A stretch of 52,447 nucleotides of DNA, from NCBI GenBank assembly GCA_041667115.1, contig JBAYFO010000022.1:1-52447 (forward strand), read 5' to 3'. This DNA is from UBA1563 sp041667115. Lineage in GTDB: Bacteria; Bacteroidota; Ignavibacteria; Ignavibacteriales; Ignavibacteriaceae. Position 1 is the stretch's first letter. Every line of letters begins with the position of its first letter. Shown here in pieces: positions 33,196 through 43,000 of the stretch. The notes under the pieces were generated by a model, which saw only the letters and a list, made by a program, of their open reading frames with translations, had not been told where the DNA came from and ran no database searches. A program made the translations under genes and the position numbers.

Positions 33196-35733
33196 ATGAA
33201 ATATTTTCTGTTATATATTTTCATTTTTGCAAGTACCAGCTTTGGGCAAACTGATTCGTTAAAATTATTTCTTCCCGATTCGTCAACCGTCATTCAGGAT
33301 TCTTTGGTGTTACACGATTCCACAAAAAAAAGTACCGACATCGATTCCATTATCTACTCTTCCGCGAAAGATTCTATCATCTTTTTTCTTGACCAAAAGA
33401 AGATGCATATCTACGGCAGTGGTGATATGCGCTATAAAGATACAGATTTGAAAAGCGGGAAAATTATTGTTGATTTTGAAACCTCCAATGTTGAATCGTT
33501 TGGGTTAGGGAAAGATTCAACCGGAAAAGAAATTGAAGCGCCCATGCTTGTAGATAAAGGAGAAGAGTACAAGGGGATGCGCATGCGGTATAATTTTAAA
33601 ACGACGAAGGGATATATCACTTACGCAGCATCTGAAATTGAACAGGCTTCTTATTCCGGTGCAAAAATTAAAAAAGTTGATAAAAAAACTTTTTTCATAG
33701 AGAATGGCGTTTACTCTACTTGTACACTGGAACATCCCCATTACTATTTTTTCGGGAGCGAAATGAAGATGATCCAGAAGCAGGAGCTTATCGGCAAGTG
33801 GATCTGGTTGGCGTTTGGCGATGTTCCGTTTCCAATTCCAATTCCATTTGTTGTTTTCCCTTTGGAGTCGGGGCGACGCTCCGGGCTGCTTGCCCCGGCG
33901 ATTGGTGAGCGTGCAGGTTACGGAAGATATTTTTCACGCTTCGGTTATTTTTGGGCGATAAATGATTATATGGACCTGGTTTTAACTTCAGATTATTATA
34001 CCAAGGGAGGGTACAATTTAAATTCCCGTTTTCGCTACACTAAACGGTATGATTTCACCGGCAATTTAGAAACATCATTTTCAAATCTGCATCAAGGTGA
34101 AAGAACCGATCCCGATTATAACGAACAGAAGAATTGGCGGCTTCGATGGGTACACAACCAGACAATCACCCCTTCATCACGGCTTGATGTTAATTTGGAA
34201 TTTATGTCGGGAAATTATTTTCAGCAAAACAGCGCCGATTATAGTCAACTCTTGCGACAGGAAATCGTGTCGAACGCAAATTATTATAAAAGCTGGGAAG
34301 AATCCGGGAACAGTATTTCACTTAGTTACAGTAGAAATCAAGATTTAAAAAGCGGAGACATAACAGAATATCTCCCGACGTTTTCTTTTTCAAAATCGCA
34401 GATGTATCCCTTTAAAAGAAAAAAGGTTGTCGGCGAACAAAAATGGTACGAACTCATTGGACTGAATTACAACAACCAATTTCAGAATAGAAGAATTAAA
34501 AAAGATGGGCAACTCGGCATTCGCGGTGGAGTTCAACATAGCTTAAACATTGGCGCAGCACCAAAGTTTGGATATATTAATATCTCCCCAAATGTCAGCT
34601 ATCACGAACTTTGGTACAATAAAAGAATAAAAAAAGAAAATATGGTCTCGCCTTACACAGGGGTGGATTCGGCAATTATTACAGATGTAAAAGGACTTCA
34701 ATTTGTAAGAACGTTTAGTCTTGGCGTTTCAGCATCAACAAAAATATACGGCATTTATCAGCCGGAAAAATTCGGAGTTGCTGCAATAAGACACACAATT
34801 CTTCCGTCGATTTCTTACAACTATCAACCCGATTTTTCTAAGAAAAAATGGGGATACTATGATTCTTATACCAACTCAAAAGGGGAAGAGGTACGATACA
34901 GTAAATATGAACGAGAAATATATGGCGGCGCTTCTTCCGGTGAATCGCAGAGTTTGAATTTTTCTCTCGGAAATATCTTTGAAATGAAAACAATGGTCGA
35001 CAGAACGGATACGACGTCAAAGGAAAACAAAATTCAGTTGTTGAATTTGAATGCCGGCATGGGATACAATTTTGTAGCCGATAGTCTCAAATTTTCAGAC
35101 TTAAATGTTTCTTACCGCACGCAAGTTGGCGATTTGTTAAGTCTTTCCGGTTCATCTACGTATTCCCTTTACGACTATAATGCAAACGGAGATGCAATCA
35201 ATAAATTTTTAATTGAAGAAGGAAAAGGATTTTTAAGGTTAAGGAGTTTTAACTTTTCTCTTTCGACTACTTTTTCAGGTGATAAATTAAAATCGAGCGA
35301 AGAGGATAAAACGCAAGATTCGCTACGTCAACAGGAAGCAGCTTTTCAGAAAGATAATAAAATGTATAAAGGGATCTATGATTCGCAAGAACCGGATTTC
35401 TCAATACCGTGGAGTGTTTCGCTTAACTATAATTATAGTGAATCACGTTATAATCCCTACAAACCTTCCCGCTATTCAACGGTAAGCGGTTCGGCAAATA
35501 TCAGTTTAACAAAATTCTGGAAGATAAGCGTAAGCGGCAGTTACGATATTACCGGCAAACAATTTTCCGCACCGCAAATAATGATCAGCCGGGATTTGCA
35601 TTGCTGGCTACTGAATTTTACGTGGAACCCAATCGGCACCTACACCGGGTACCGTTTAGAAGTTAGAGTAAAGGCTCCGCAGCTTCAAGATCTAAAAGTT
35701 ACCAAGACCGAAAATTTCTTTAGCGGAAGATGA
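33196..35733 (+). CDS. lptD: Putative outer-membrane LPS transport protein LptD
   Basis: About 845 aa with a signal peptide (MKYFLLYIFIFASTSFGQ), an N-terminal LptA/OstA-like jellyroll (FFLDQKKMHIYGSGDMRYKD, SGKIIVDFETSNVESFG) and a long C-terminal beta barrel of alternating aromatic strands beginning VFPLESGRRSGLLAPAIGER. LptD inserts LPS into the outer leaflet. Bacteroidota-type LptD is highly divergent, which fits. ATG 33196 is preferred; TTG 33175 would add seven residues and neither has a good ribosome binding site. lptF and lptG are about 10 kb downstream. Confidence 0.85.
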   Translation: MKYFLLYIFIFASTSFGQTDSLKLFLPDSSTVIQDSLVLHDSTKKSTDIDSIIYSSAKDSIIFFLDQKKMHIYGSGDMRYKDTDLKSGKIIVDFETSNVESFGLGKDSTGKEIEAPMLVDKGEEYKGMRMRYNFKTTKGYITYAASEIEQASYSGAKIKKVDKKTFFIENGVYSTCTLEHPHYYFFGSEMKMIQKQELIGKWIWLAFGDVPFPIPIPFVVFPLESGRRSGLLAPAIGERAGYGRYFSRFGYFWAINDYMDLVLTSDYYTKGGYNLNSRFRYTKRYDFTGNLETSFSNLHQGERTDPDYNEQKNWRLRWVHNQTITPSSRLDVNLEFMSGNYFQQNSADYSQLLRQEIVSNANYYKSWEESGNSISLSYSRNQDLKSGDITEYLPTFSFSKSQMYPFKRKKVVGEQKWYELIGLNYNNQFQNRRIKKDGQLGIRGGVQHSLNIGAAPKFGYINISPNVSYHELWYNKRIKKENMVSPYTGVDSAIITDVKGLQFVRTFSLGVSASTKIYGIYQPEKFGVAAIRHTILPSISYNYQPDFSKKKWGYYDSYTNSKGEEVRYSKYEREIYGGASSGESQSLNFSLGNIFEMKTMVDRTDTTSKENKIQLLNLNAGMGYNFVADSLKFSDLNVSYRTQVGDLLSLSGSSTYSLYDYNANGDAINKFLIEEGKGFLRLRSFNFSLSTTFSGDKLKSSEEDKTQDSLRQQEAAFQKDNKMYKGIYDSQEPDFSIPWSVSLNYNYSESRYNPYKPSRYSTVSGSANISLTKFWKISVSGSYDITGKQFSAPQIMISRDLHCWLLNFTWNPIGTYTGYRLEVRVKAPQLQDLKVTKTENFFSGR

Positions 35734-35746
35734 CGATAGTGTTAAT

Positions 35747-36202
35747 ATGAAAACGTTTTTAATTGATGGCAATAATCTCATCGGAAAAATCAAAAAACTT
35801 TTTGCTCTTCAACAAAAAGATAAACAAGCTTCGCGCGAGCAATTGATTTTTGTGCTGGAGAGATATTTTAAGCTTCAGAAAAATAAATGCGTTGTCTATT
35901 ACGACGGCTTTCAATCAACCGCTATCGCTTCCGATTATGTTAGAATAAAATACTCACAAAACCAGACCGCAGATGATATTATCCGCGAAGATATTTCGCA
36001 TGCAAAGAATATGAAAAATTTAGTAGTCATCACTTCTGATTTTGCATTAGGAAGTTTTGCACGCACCTGTTCCTGTGAAGTAAAAAAAAGTGAAGTGTTC
36101 GCAAAACAGTTTTTGCAATCAAAAACTCCGGAAAACGAAAGCGGAATAATTAATAAACTCAATAATCAAACTGAAGAATTTAAAAAACTTTTCGGGGTTT
36201 AA
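35747..36202 (+). CDS. NYN-domain (YacP-like) RNase
   Basis: A 151-aa PIN-like protein. Acidic residues sit where the family places its metal site: Asp7 in MKTFLIDGNNLIGKI, Asp in VVYYDGFQ, the TADDIIREDI pair and VVITSDFALG. NYN proteins are metal-dependent RNA nucleases; in Bacillus YacP (Rae1) cleaves mRNA on ribosomes. Substrate and role here are unknown. It lies 13 bases after lptD and 9 before the GH18 gene. Confidence 0.82.
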   Translation: MKTFLIDGNNLIGKIKKLFALQQKDKQASREQLIFVLERYFKLQKNKCVVYYDGFQSTAIASDYVRIKYSQNQTADDIIREDISHAKNMKNLVVITSDFALGSFARTCSCEVKKSEVFAKQFLQSKTPENESGIINKLNNQTEEFKKLFGV

Positions 36203-36211
36203 AACAGTACA

Positions 36212-37660
36212 ATGAAATTATATCTCCTCATCTTTGTTTTTATCTTTTCTTGTTCAAAAGGTTTTTCTCAGTCGCATTCGGCTCATTATACAGATAAGCA
36301 AACATACGGGAACGTTGGTTTATTGAAATCAAATTCAGATGAAAACGCATCGGAAATCATTCCTCTTCAATTTAAAAAATCAAGTTTAACAGCTTCGGTC
36401 TTCGGTTATCTCCCCTCATGGGAATACCCAACCGCAAAAAATTATTTGCGCTATGATCTGCTTACACACATTGCCTTGTTTGATTTTGCCGCCGACAGTC
36501 TCGGTAATCTTGATAATCCACCATACTGGCCCTGGACGGATGTGATAGATAAAGCTCACCAGAATGGAGTAAAAGTAATTCTTTGTACAACAAATTTTGA
36601 AGCATCGCAAATGCGGCAATTGTTAAACTCGGCTTCTGCAAAGCAAAATTTATTTACCAACTTGAAGAACAAGGTCATAAAATATAAACTTGACGGTGTG
36701 AATATTGATTTTGAAGAATATTATTCTGCTGACCGTGGCGACCTTTTAAATAATTTTATGAAAGGACTGACAGATTCTCTTCATGCTGCAATACCAAATT
36801 GTGAAGTTTCATTTGCGGGTCCTGCTGTAAATTGGAGCGGCTGGAAACTTGCGGGACTGGCTAATGCCTGTGATTATATCTTTATTATGGGTTATGCTTT
36901 TGCAGGCAGTTGGAGCGACTACACCGATTCAAACGCCCCGTTGTTAGGCGGGACTTATAATATTACAAATACGGTAACCAAGCAGTATGCTGATGTTATA
37001 AAAAGTAATCCAAAAAAATTAATTCTCGGTGTTCCGTATTACGGAAATAAGTGGAGAACTAAAACGCAAGAACCGCATACTGCAGTTGTTAGTTACTCTA
37101 ATTCTACAAGATTTTCCAATGATGTTGGACAATCACAAAGTTACGGATTGCTCTGGGAGAATACTGAAAAGGCTCCCTGGTACCGATGGAAATTGAACGA
37201 TACGACATGGTATCAAGTCTGGTTTGATAATGATTCGAGCCTTGGACTTAAGTACGATTTAGCGAAAACAAATAATTTAAAAGGGATCGGAATGTGGGCT
37301 TTGGGTTATGATGGAAGCCGAACGGAATTATGGAATGCGATCGAAAAAAGATTTATCGTTTCAGGATTAAGCAGCCATGATATTGCGGTACCGAAATATG
37401 AACTTTCGCAAAATTATCCAAACCCGTTTAATCCATCTACAGTTATCAGGTATCAGTTGTCAGATTTCAGTAAAGTCAGTTTAAAAGTTTTTGATGTGTT
37501 AGGAAATGAAATTGCAACGCCTGTAGATGAATATCAAGAACCCGGTGCGCATGATGTTACCTTTAAGGTTCAACTTTCATCCTATGCTTCCGGGATTTAT
37601 TTCTATCAACTGCACGCCGGTACATTTATGCAAACAAAAAAAATGTTGTTTCTGAAATGA
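36212..37660 (+). CDS. Secreted GH18-family glycosidase with type IX sorting domain
   Basis: A 482-aa precursor with signal MKLYLLIFVFIFSCSKGFSQ and a GH18 TIM barrel (about 65-385): FGYLPSWE, the catalytic DGVNIDFE at 161-168 with Glu168 as acid, FIMGYAFAGSW and LGVPYYGNKW. The C-terminal 89 residues (394-482) form a Por/T9SS type A sorting domain (ELSQNYPNPFNPSTVIRYQL, then SGIYFYQLHAG). It probably hydrolyses chitin or another beta-1,4-GlcNAc polymer at the surface or outside. Its last 4 bases overlap the Nudix gene (ATGA), implying coupling. Confidence 0.93.
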   Translation: MKLYLLIFVFIFSCSKGFSQSHSAHYTDKQTYGNVGLLKSNSDENASEIIPLQFKKSSLTASVFGYLPSWEYPTAKNYLRYDLLTHIALFDFAADSLGNLDNPPYWPWTDVIDKAHQNGVKVILCTTNFEASQMRQLLNSASAKQNLFTNLKNKVIKYKLDGVNIDFEEYYSADRGDLLNNFMKGLTDSLHAAIPNCEVSFAGPAVNWSGWKLAGLANACDYIFIMGYAFAGSWSDYTDSNAPLLGGTYNITNTVTKQYADVIKSNPKKLILGVPYYGNKWRTKTQEPHTAVVSYSNSTRFSNDVGQSQSYGLLWENTEKAPWYRWKLNDTTWYQVWFDNDSSLGLKYDLAKTNNLKGIGMWALGYDGSRTELWNAIEKRFIVSGLSSHDIAVPKYELSQNYPNPFNPSTVIRYQLSDFSKVSLKVFDVLGNEIATPVDEYQEPGAHDVTFKVQLSSYASGIYFYQLHAGTFMQTKKMLFLK

Positions 37661-38271
37661 AAAATTCAATTGAACTTGTCAAAAAGATCCAGTCCATTGC
37701 CTTTGCCGGCTTAGAATATTGTGAAAATGATTTTGATAGAGAACGATACGAAGATTTGAAAAACCTCAGTCTATTATTATTGGCGGAAATTTCCGGTACA
37801 CCGTTAGAAAAGATTCAAAATCTTTTTGTTGGAGAAGTTGGATATCAAACGCCAAAAGTAGATGTTCGTGCGGTAGTGTTTAAAGAGAATAAAATATTGA
37901 TGGTAAAAGAAAAGATTGACGGCAGATGGTCAATCCCCGGCGGATGGGCGGATATCGGTTTTTCTCCCTCCGAGATTGCAAGTAAAGAAGCAAAGGAAGA
38001 AGCCGGAGCCGATGTAAAACCGGTACGATTACTGGCTATTGTTGATAAACTTAAACATGATTATCCGATATCTCCTTTTCACATCTACAAAATATTTATT
38101 CATTGTGAATTGTTGAAAGATACTATTGCATCGGGAACGGAAACTTCCGATGTGAATTTTTTCTCAAGAGAAAAACTTCCACCACTTTCGGAAACCAGAA
38201 TAACAGCGGAACAAATTTCTATGCTTTTTCATCTTTGGGAAAATCCGGAGGAACAGGTAGTTTTCGATTAA
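37657..38271 (+). CDS. Nudix hydrolase with helical N-terminal domain
   Basis: A 204-aa protein. Residues about 1-62 match the alpha-helical Nudix_N region (LVKKIQSIAFAGLEYCENDF); the Nudix fold follows with the box GGWADIGFSPSEIASKEAKE and EAGA, keeping the KEAKEE metal-binding core. Relatives hydrolyse ADP-ribose or related nucleoside diphosphates. No signal peptide is present, so it is cytosolic although it lies between two secreted-protein genes. Confidence 0.88.
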   Translation: MKNSIELVKKIQSIAFAGLEYCENDFDRERYEDLKNLSLLLLAEISGTPLEKIQNLFVGEVGYQTPKVDVRAVVFKENKILMVKEKIDGRWSIPGGWADIGFSPSEIASKEAKEEAGADVKPVRLLAIVDKLKHDYPISPFHIYKIFIHCELLKDTIASGTETSDVNFFSREKLPPLSETRITAEQISMLFHLWENPEEQVVFD

Positions 38272-38292
38272 CAATTTCTTTCGTTTATAAAT

Positions 38293-39981
38293 ATGAAATC
38301 TTTTCTTCTTATCTTTTTCATGTCACTTGCATTTTTGATGGTGCTTAATTGCCAAAACAAAATTCATGGTTCGGATAAAAACGAAGTTGTCTTCACTTCT
38401 TCCAACCTGCCGATAGTTATTCTTGAAACTCACGGACAAACGATTCAGAACGAACCTAAAATAACTATTGATATGGGAATCATTTACAACGGCGAAGGGA
38501 TAAGAAACAACGTTACCGATGCGCAAAATAATTATAAAGGAAAAGTTGGAATTGAGATTCGCGGCTCAAGCTCTCAACAATTTCCCAAGAAACAATATGC
38601 GGTTGAACTACGAACCAGTCTAGATGCCGATACATCAGTTTCGCTGCTTGGCTTGCCATCTGAAGCAGATTGGATTTTATCGGCTCCCTACACTGACAAA
38701 ACTTTCTTCCGGGAAGTGTTGACGTATTGGCTTTCTGCTAAGATCGGGCATTATGCTTCGCGATTTAAATTTTGTGAGCTTGTGTTAAATGGCGAATATA
38801 TGGGTGTCTATATTTTATTCGAGAAAATCAAACGTGATAAAAACCGTGTAAACATTTCAAAAATATCCGCTTCCGATTCCACCGGTGATAATCTTACCGG
38901 CGGGTACATCTTGAAAATTGACAAAGAAGATGGCTCGGGAAATGACGGATGGAAATCCATTTTCCCGCCATATCTAAATGCCACACAAAAAATTTATTGG
39001 CAATACCATTATCCCAAACCTGAAGATATTATTCCGCAGCAAAAAGTTTACATCCAAAAGTTTATTGAGGATTTTGAAACGGTAATGTACAACCCTCAAT
39101 ATGCAGATTCGTTAACCGGCTATTCTTCAATTATTGATGTCCCTACTTTTGCCGATTACTTTTTATTGAATGAAATGTGTAAGAATGTTGATTCCTACAG
39201 GCTTAGTGCGTTTCTGTACAAAGATAAAGATTCTAAAAATCCTAAACTTTTCATGGGACCTGTCTGGGATTATAATTTAGCTTGGGGCAATTCCGATTAT
39301 TATGATGCTTCACTTACTTCCGGCTGGCATATTTCATATTTAAGTAACACTGTCTCGTTCTTGCATGATGATCAGTTTCAGGTTCCTTTTTGGTGGAAAA
39401 AACTTTATGCCGATAATAATTTTCAACGGCAATTTGCAGAGCGATGGGTTGTGTTGCGGAAGAATGAATTCAGTATTTCAACTATTTTCAATTTTATTGA
39501 TTCGCTTAAAACGGTAGCCAATGAAGCCCGGATACGGAATTATCAACGCTGGCCAATTCTTGGGATATATGTTTGGCCTAATTATTACATAGGGAAAACT
39601 TATGATGATGAGATAACGTATTTCAAGAATTGGATAACGACAAGATTTTCTTGGATGGATAAGGAATTGGGAAAACTTGTTGACGTAGAAGAAGCGGCAC
39701 AAGAGCGACCCTCTGCCTTTGAACTTTTTCAAAACTACCCAAATCCCTTTAACCCGGAAACAGTAATTAGTTATCGGCTATCAGAATTCAGTAAAGTCAG
39801 TTTGAAGATATATGATATGCTTGGGAATGAAATGATATCGTTAGTTGATAAAATGCAGCAAGCAGGAACGTACCGGGTTGCACTCAAAAGTCAGAAATCG
39901 GAATTAAGCAGTGGAGTCTATTTTTACCAATTGCGTGCAGGGAATTTTGTTCAAACAAGAAAAATGATTTTACTTCGGTAG
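38293..39981 (+). CDS. CotH-family protein with type IX sorting domain
   Basis: A 562-aa precursor with a signal ending near MVLNCQNK and a CotH domain (about 85-420): VGIEIRGSSSQQFPKKQYAV, LPSEADWILSAPYTDKTFFR, VYILFEKIKRDKNRVNISKI and MGPVWDYNLAWGN. CotH proteins are atypical protein kinases, first known from spore coats; in this phylum secreted versions have no proven role. Residues 473-562 are a T9SS sorting domain very like that of the GH18 neighbour (FELFQNYPNPFNPETVISYR). The kinase-type acidic motifs look retained. Confidence 0.9.
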   Translation: MKSFLLIFFMSLAFLMVLNCQNKIHGSDKNEVVFTSSNLPIVILETHGQTIQNEPKITIDMGIIYNGEGIRNNVTDAQNNYKGKVGIEIRGSSSQQFPKKQYAVELRTSLDADTSVSLLGLPSEADWILSAPYTDKTFFREVLTYWLSAKIGHYASRFKFCELVLNGEYMGVYILFEKIKRDKNRVNISKISASDSTGDNLTGGYILKIDKEDGSGNDGWKSIFPPYLNATQKIYWQYHYPKPEDIIPQQKVYIQKFIEDFETVMYNPQYADSLTGYSSIIDVPTFADYFLLNEMCKNVDSYRLSAFLYKDKDSKNPKLFMGPVWDYNLAWGNSDYYDASLTSGWHISYLSNTVSFLHDDQFQVPFWWKKLYADNNFQRQFAERWVVLRKNEFSISTIFNFIDSLKTVANEARIRNYQRWPILGIYVWPNYYIGKTYDDEITYFKNWITTRFSWMDKELGKLVDVEEAAQERPSAFELFQNYPNPFNPETVISYRLSEFSKVSLKIYDMLGNEMISLVDKMQQAGTYRVALKSQKSELSSGVYFYQLRAGNFVQTRKMILLR

Positions 39982-40086
39982 ATTACTTCCACCCATCCTT
40001 CGCATACTACTCTTAAAATTTTGCTATATTTCAGCTAAAGAAATCTTGAATATTTACCATCAGATCATTTTTTCTTAGGATTGGAA

Positions 40087-43000
40087 ATGGAACAATTGCG
40101 AGTTCACTTGAAACAAAGTATCGCTTCAAAAGTGAAATACACTCTTCATGTTGCAAAACAGGTACGCGTTAAATATCAATTTGATGAATCGCTTTTTTCC
40201 GTGCAGGGAAATGTTCTGATCGCAAATTTTTATCAAGCCCGTCTTCTTTCACAAAAGATCAACAGCAAACGGGAAGAGGAAAAAATATTTGATGCGTACG
40301 TTACTCCCGGACAGCTAAATGCTGCCGGTTTGTTGCACGAAATTTTTCATTTCGTAATAAGACATTATGAAGAAAAAGAAAATCCCGGAGTATTTGAACG
40401 AAGCATTTTCTATTTGAGAAACACTTTGGGGTTGAATGAAGTTGATCTCGTCTTAAGAAAATTTATTGAACAATTTCCGCCGATTTCAGTTCATAAAGGA
40501 ATAACAACCGTAGACCAATATTTAAATGGAACTACCGGTGGAAAACCGAACAAAGAAATTCTTCTTGAAGAAATTATTCTTCTTCATCTTGAAAATCTCA
40601 ATCCCGCATTTAGAAATCTGAAAGAGTTATTTGATGATAAACAACTTTCCGATGAATCGCCATATAAAAATTTTCTTACCATAACAGAACAATTCTTCGA
40701 GCAGGAAAAGCCTTTAAGCATAGAAAACCTCTCGCTGCTTTCCGCTTTGAAAAAACCGATCTTCTCTAATTTGACTAATCTTGAAGCGCAGCTTGATTAC
40801 ATTCGGGAGAAGTGGAAAGTACTTCTTGATGAAAAACTTCTCGAAAAAATATTAAGCGGAGAGGACTTGATCCGCGAAGACGTTAAACTTTTTGTTCAAC
40901 ACGGCGGAGTTGGAACACCTCCGGTGCCGGAATATCAACTTACACTAACCGATGACGAATTGGAACGCGTTCGTAAAGAGTATGAGAAATCAAAGGGTTC
41001 ACTCGAAGATACCGGTTTAAGCTATCATTTTGAACCCGAACAGTTCACGCAAGATATTGATTGGATGCCCCGCGTAGTAATGCTCGCAAAAAATATTTTT
41101 GTTTGGCTGGATCAGCTTTCAAAAAAATATCAGCAGGATATCTACCGGCTGGACCAAATTCCCGATGAGGAACTTGACCGCATTGCAAGTTGGAATATCA
41201 ATGCGTTATGGCTCATCGGTCTTTGGGAAAGAAGTGCGGCTTCAAAAAAAATAAAACAATTTTGCGGGAATCCCGAAGCGGCGCCATCTGCCTATTCGCT
41301 TTATGATTATGTAATTGCCGATCAACTCGGCGGTGAATCAGCTTTTGAAAATTTAAAATACCGTTGTACTCAAAGACATATCAGGCTTTCAAGCGACATG
41401 GTTCCGAATCATACCGGGATATTTTCTCAATGGGTTTTAGAACGCCCTGATTATTTTATTCAAGCCCCGGTTTCTCCTTTTCCAAGTTATACTTTTACGG
41501 GTCCCGATTTATCAGATGACCTGCGTTATCAAATTAGAATTGAAGATAAGTATTATTCAAAGCAAGATGCAGCAGTCGTTTTTCAGTTGATCGATAATTG
41601 GTCGGGGCAAACTCGCTACATTTATCACGGGAACGATGGAACAAATATGCCGTGGAATGATACGGCGCAGCTTAATCTATTACTGCCGGAAGTACGCGAA
41701 TCATTAATCCAAACAATTATGCATGTTGCTCGAAAGACACCGATCATCCGGTTTGATGCAGCGATGACATTGGCGAAAAAACATTTTTCACGATTGTGGT
41801 ATCCCCAGCCGGGACACGGCGGAGCAATTCCTTCCCGTTCGGATTATGCATTGTCGAACGAAGCATTCAACAAAATCTTTCCGGAGGAATTTTGGCGCGA
41901 AGTTGTTGACAGAATTAATGACGAAATGCCGGATACACTATTACTTGCGGAAGCTTTCTGGTTAATGGAAGGATATTTTGTCCGTTCACTTGGCATGCAT
42001 CGCGTATATAACAGCGCCTTTATGCACATGTTTATGAAGGAAGAAAATGGGAAGTACCGTGATTTAATTACCAACACTCTTGAGTTTAATCCGGAGATAT
42101 TAAAGCGGTATGTAAATTTTATGAGTAACCCGGATGAGGAAACTGCGGTTAATCAATTTGGAAAAGGGGACAAATATTTCGGTGTTGCCGTAATGATGAT
42201 AACGCTGCCGGGGTTGCCGATGTTTGCGCATGGACAAGTTGAAGGATTTACAGAAAAGTATGGAATGGAATATTACCGCGCTTATTACAACGAGTTTATT
42301 GATGATAATTTAGTGCGCAGGCACGAAGAAGAACTTTTTCCGTTGCTGGAGAAAAGATATTTATTTAGTCAGGTTATAAATTTTGAATTTTATGATTTCG
42401 TTGATGAATCCGGCAATGTGAATGAAAATGTTTTTGCATTTTCAAATATGGTTGGCAATGAGCGGACGCTTGTTTTATATAACAATTCTTACGAGCAGGC
42501 AAAAGGGAAAATCAATTTCTCAACGGGTAAAGTTTCATCAGAGACGAGTAACGATTTACAACGCAAAAAAGTATCTGAAGCGTTGAATCTTAAAACTCAA
42601 GGGGATATCTTCTATTTACTAAAAGATCACAAATCAAAGTTAGAATTTCTCCGTAACGGAAAGGAACTGGTTGATGAGGGGATCAGCGTTCTTTTAAATG
42701 GCTACCAGTATCATGTCTTTTTAGGATTTATCGAACTGAAAGATGAAGTAGGCAACTATTACGAATTGCATAAATTATTAAACGGAAAGGGTGTTCAATC
42801 AATAACCCAATCGTTGAAAGAACTTAAACTATTCCCATTGCACGAAGCGGTAATTAATCTATGCAACAGGGAGTTACTTAAAGAATTCCGTGCCGTTTGT
42901 GGTTTTAACGAACATGCCGCAGTTAAAACCGAAGCGAGAACAGTAGAAAAAATAACAAGCTATGGATTGACAAAAATTCTAAATTTAGTAAACGAAGTTA

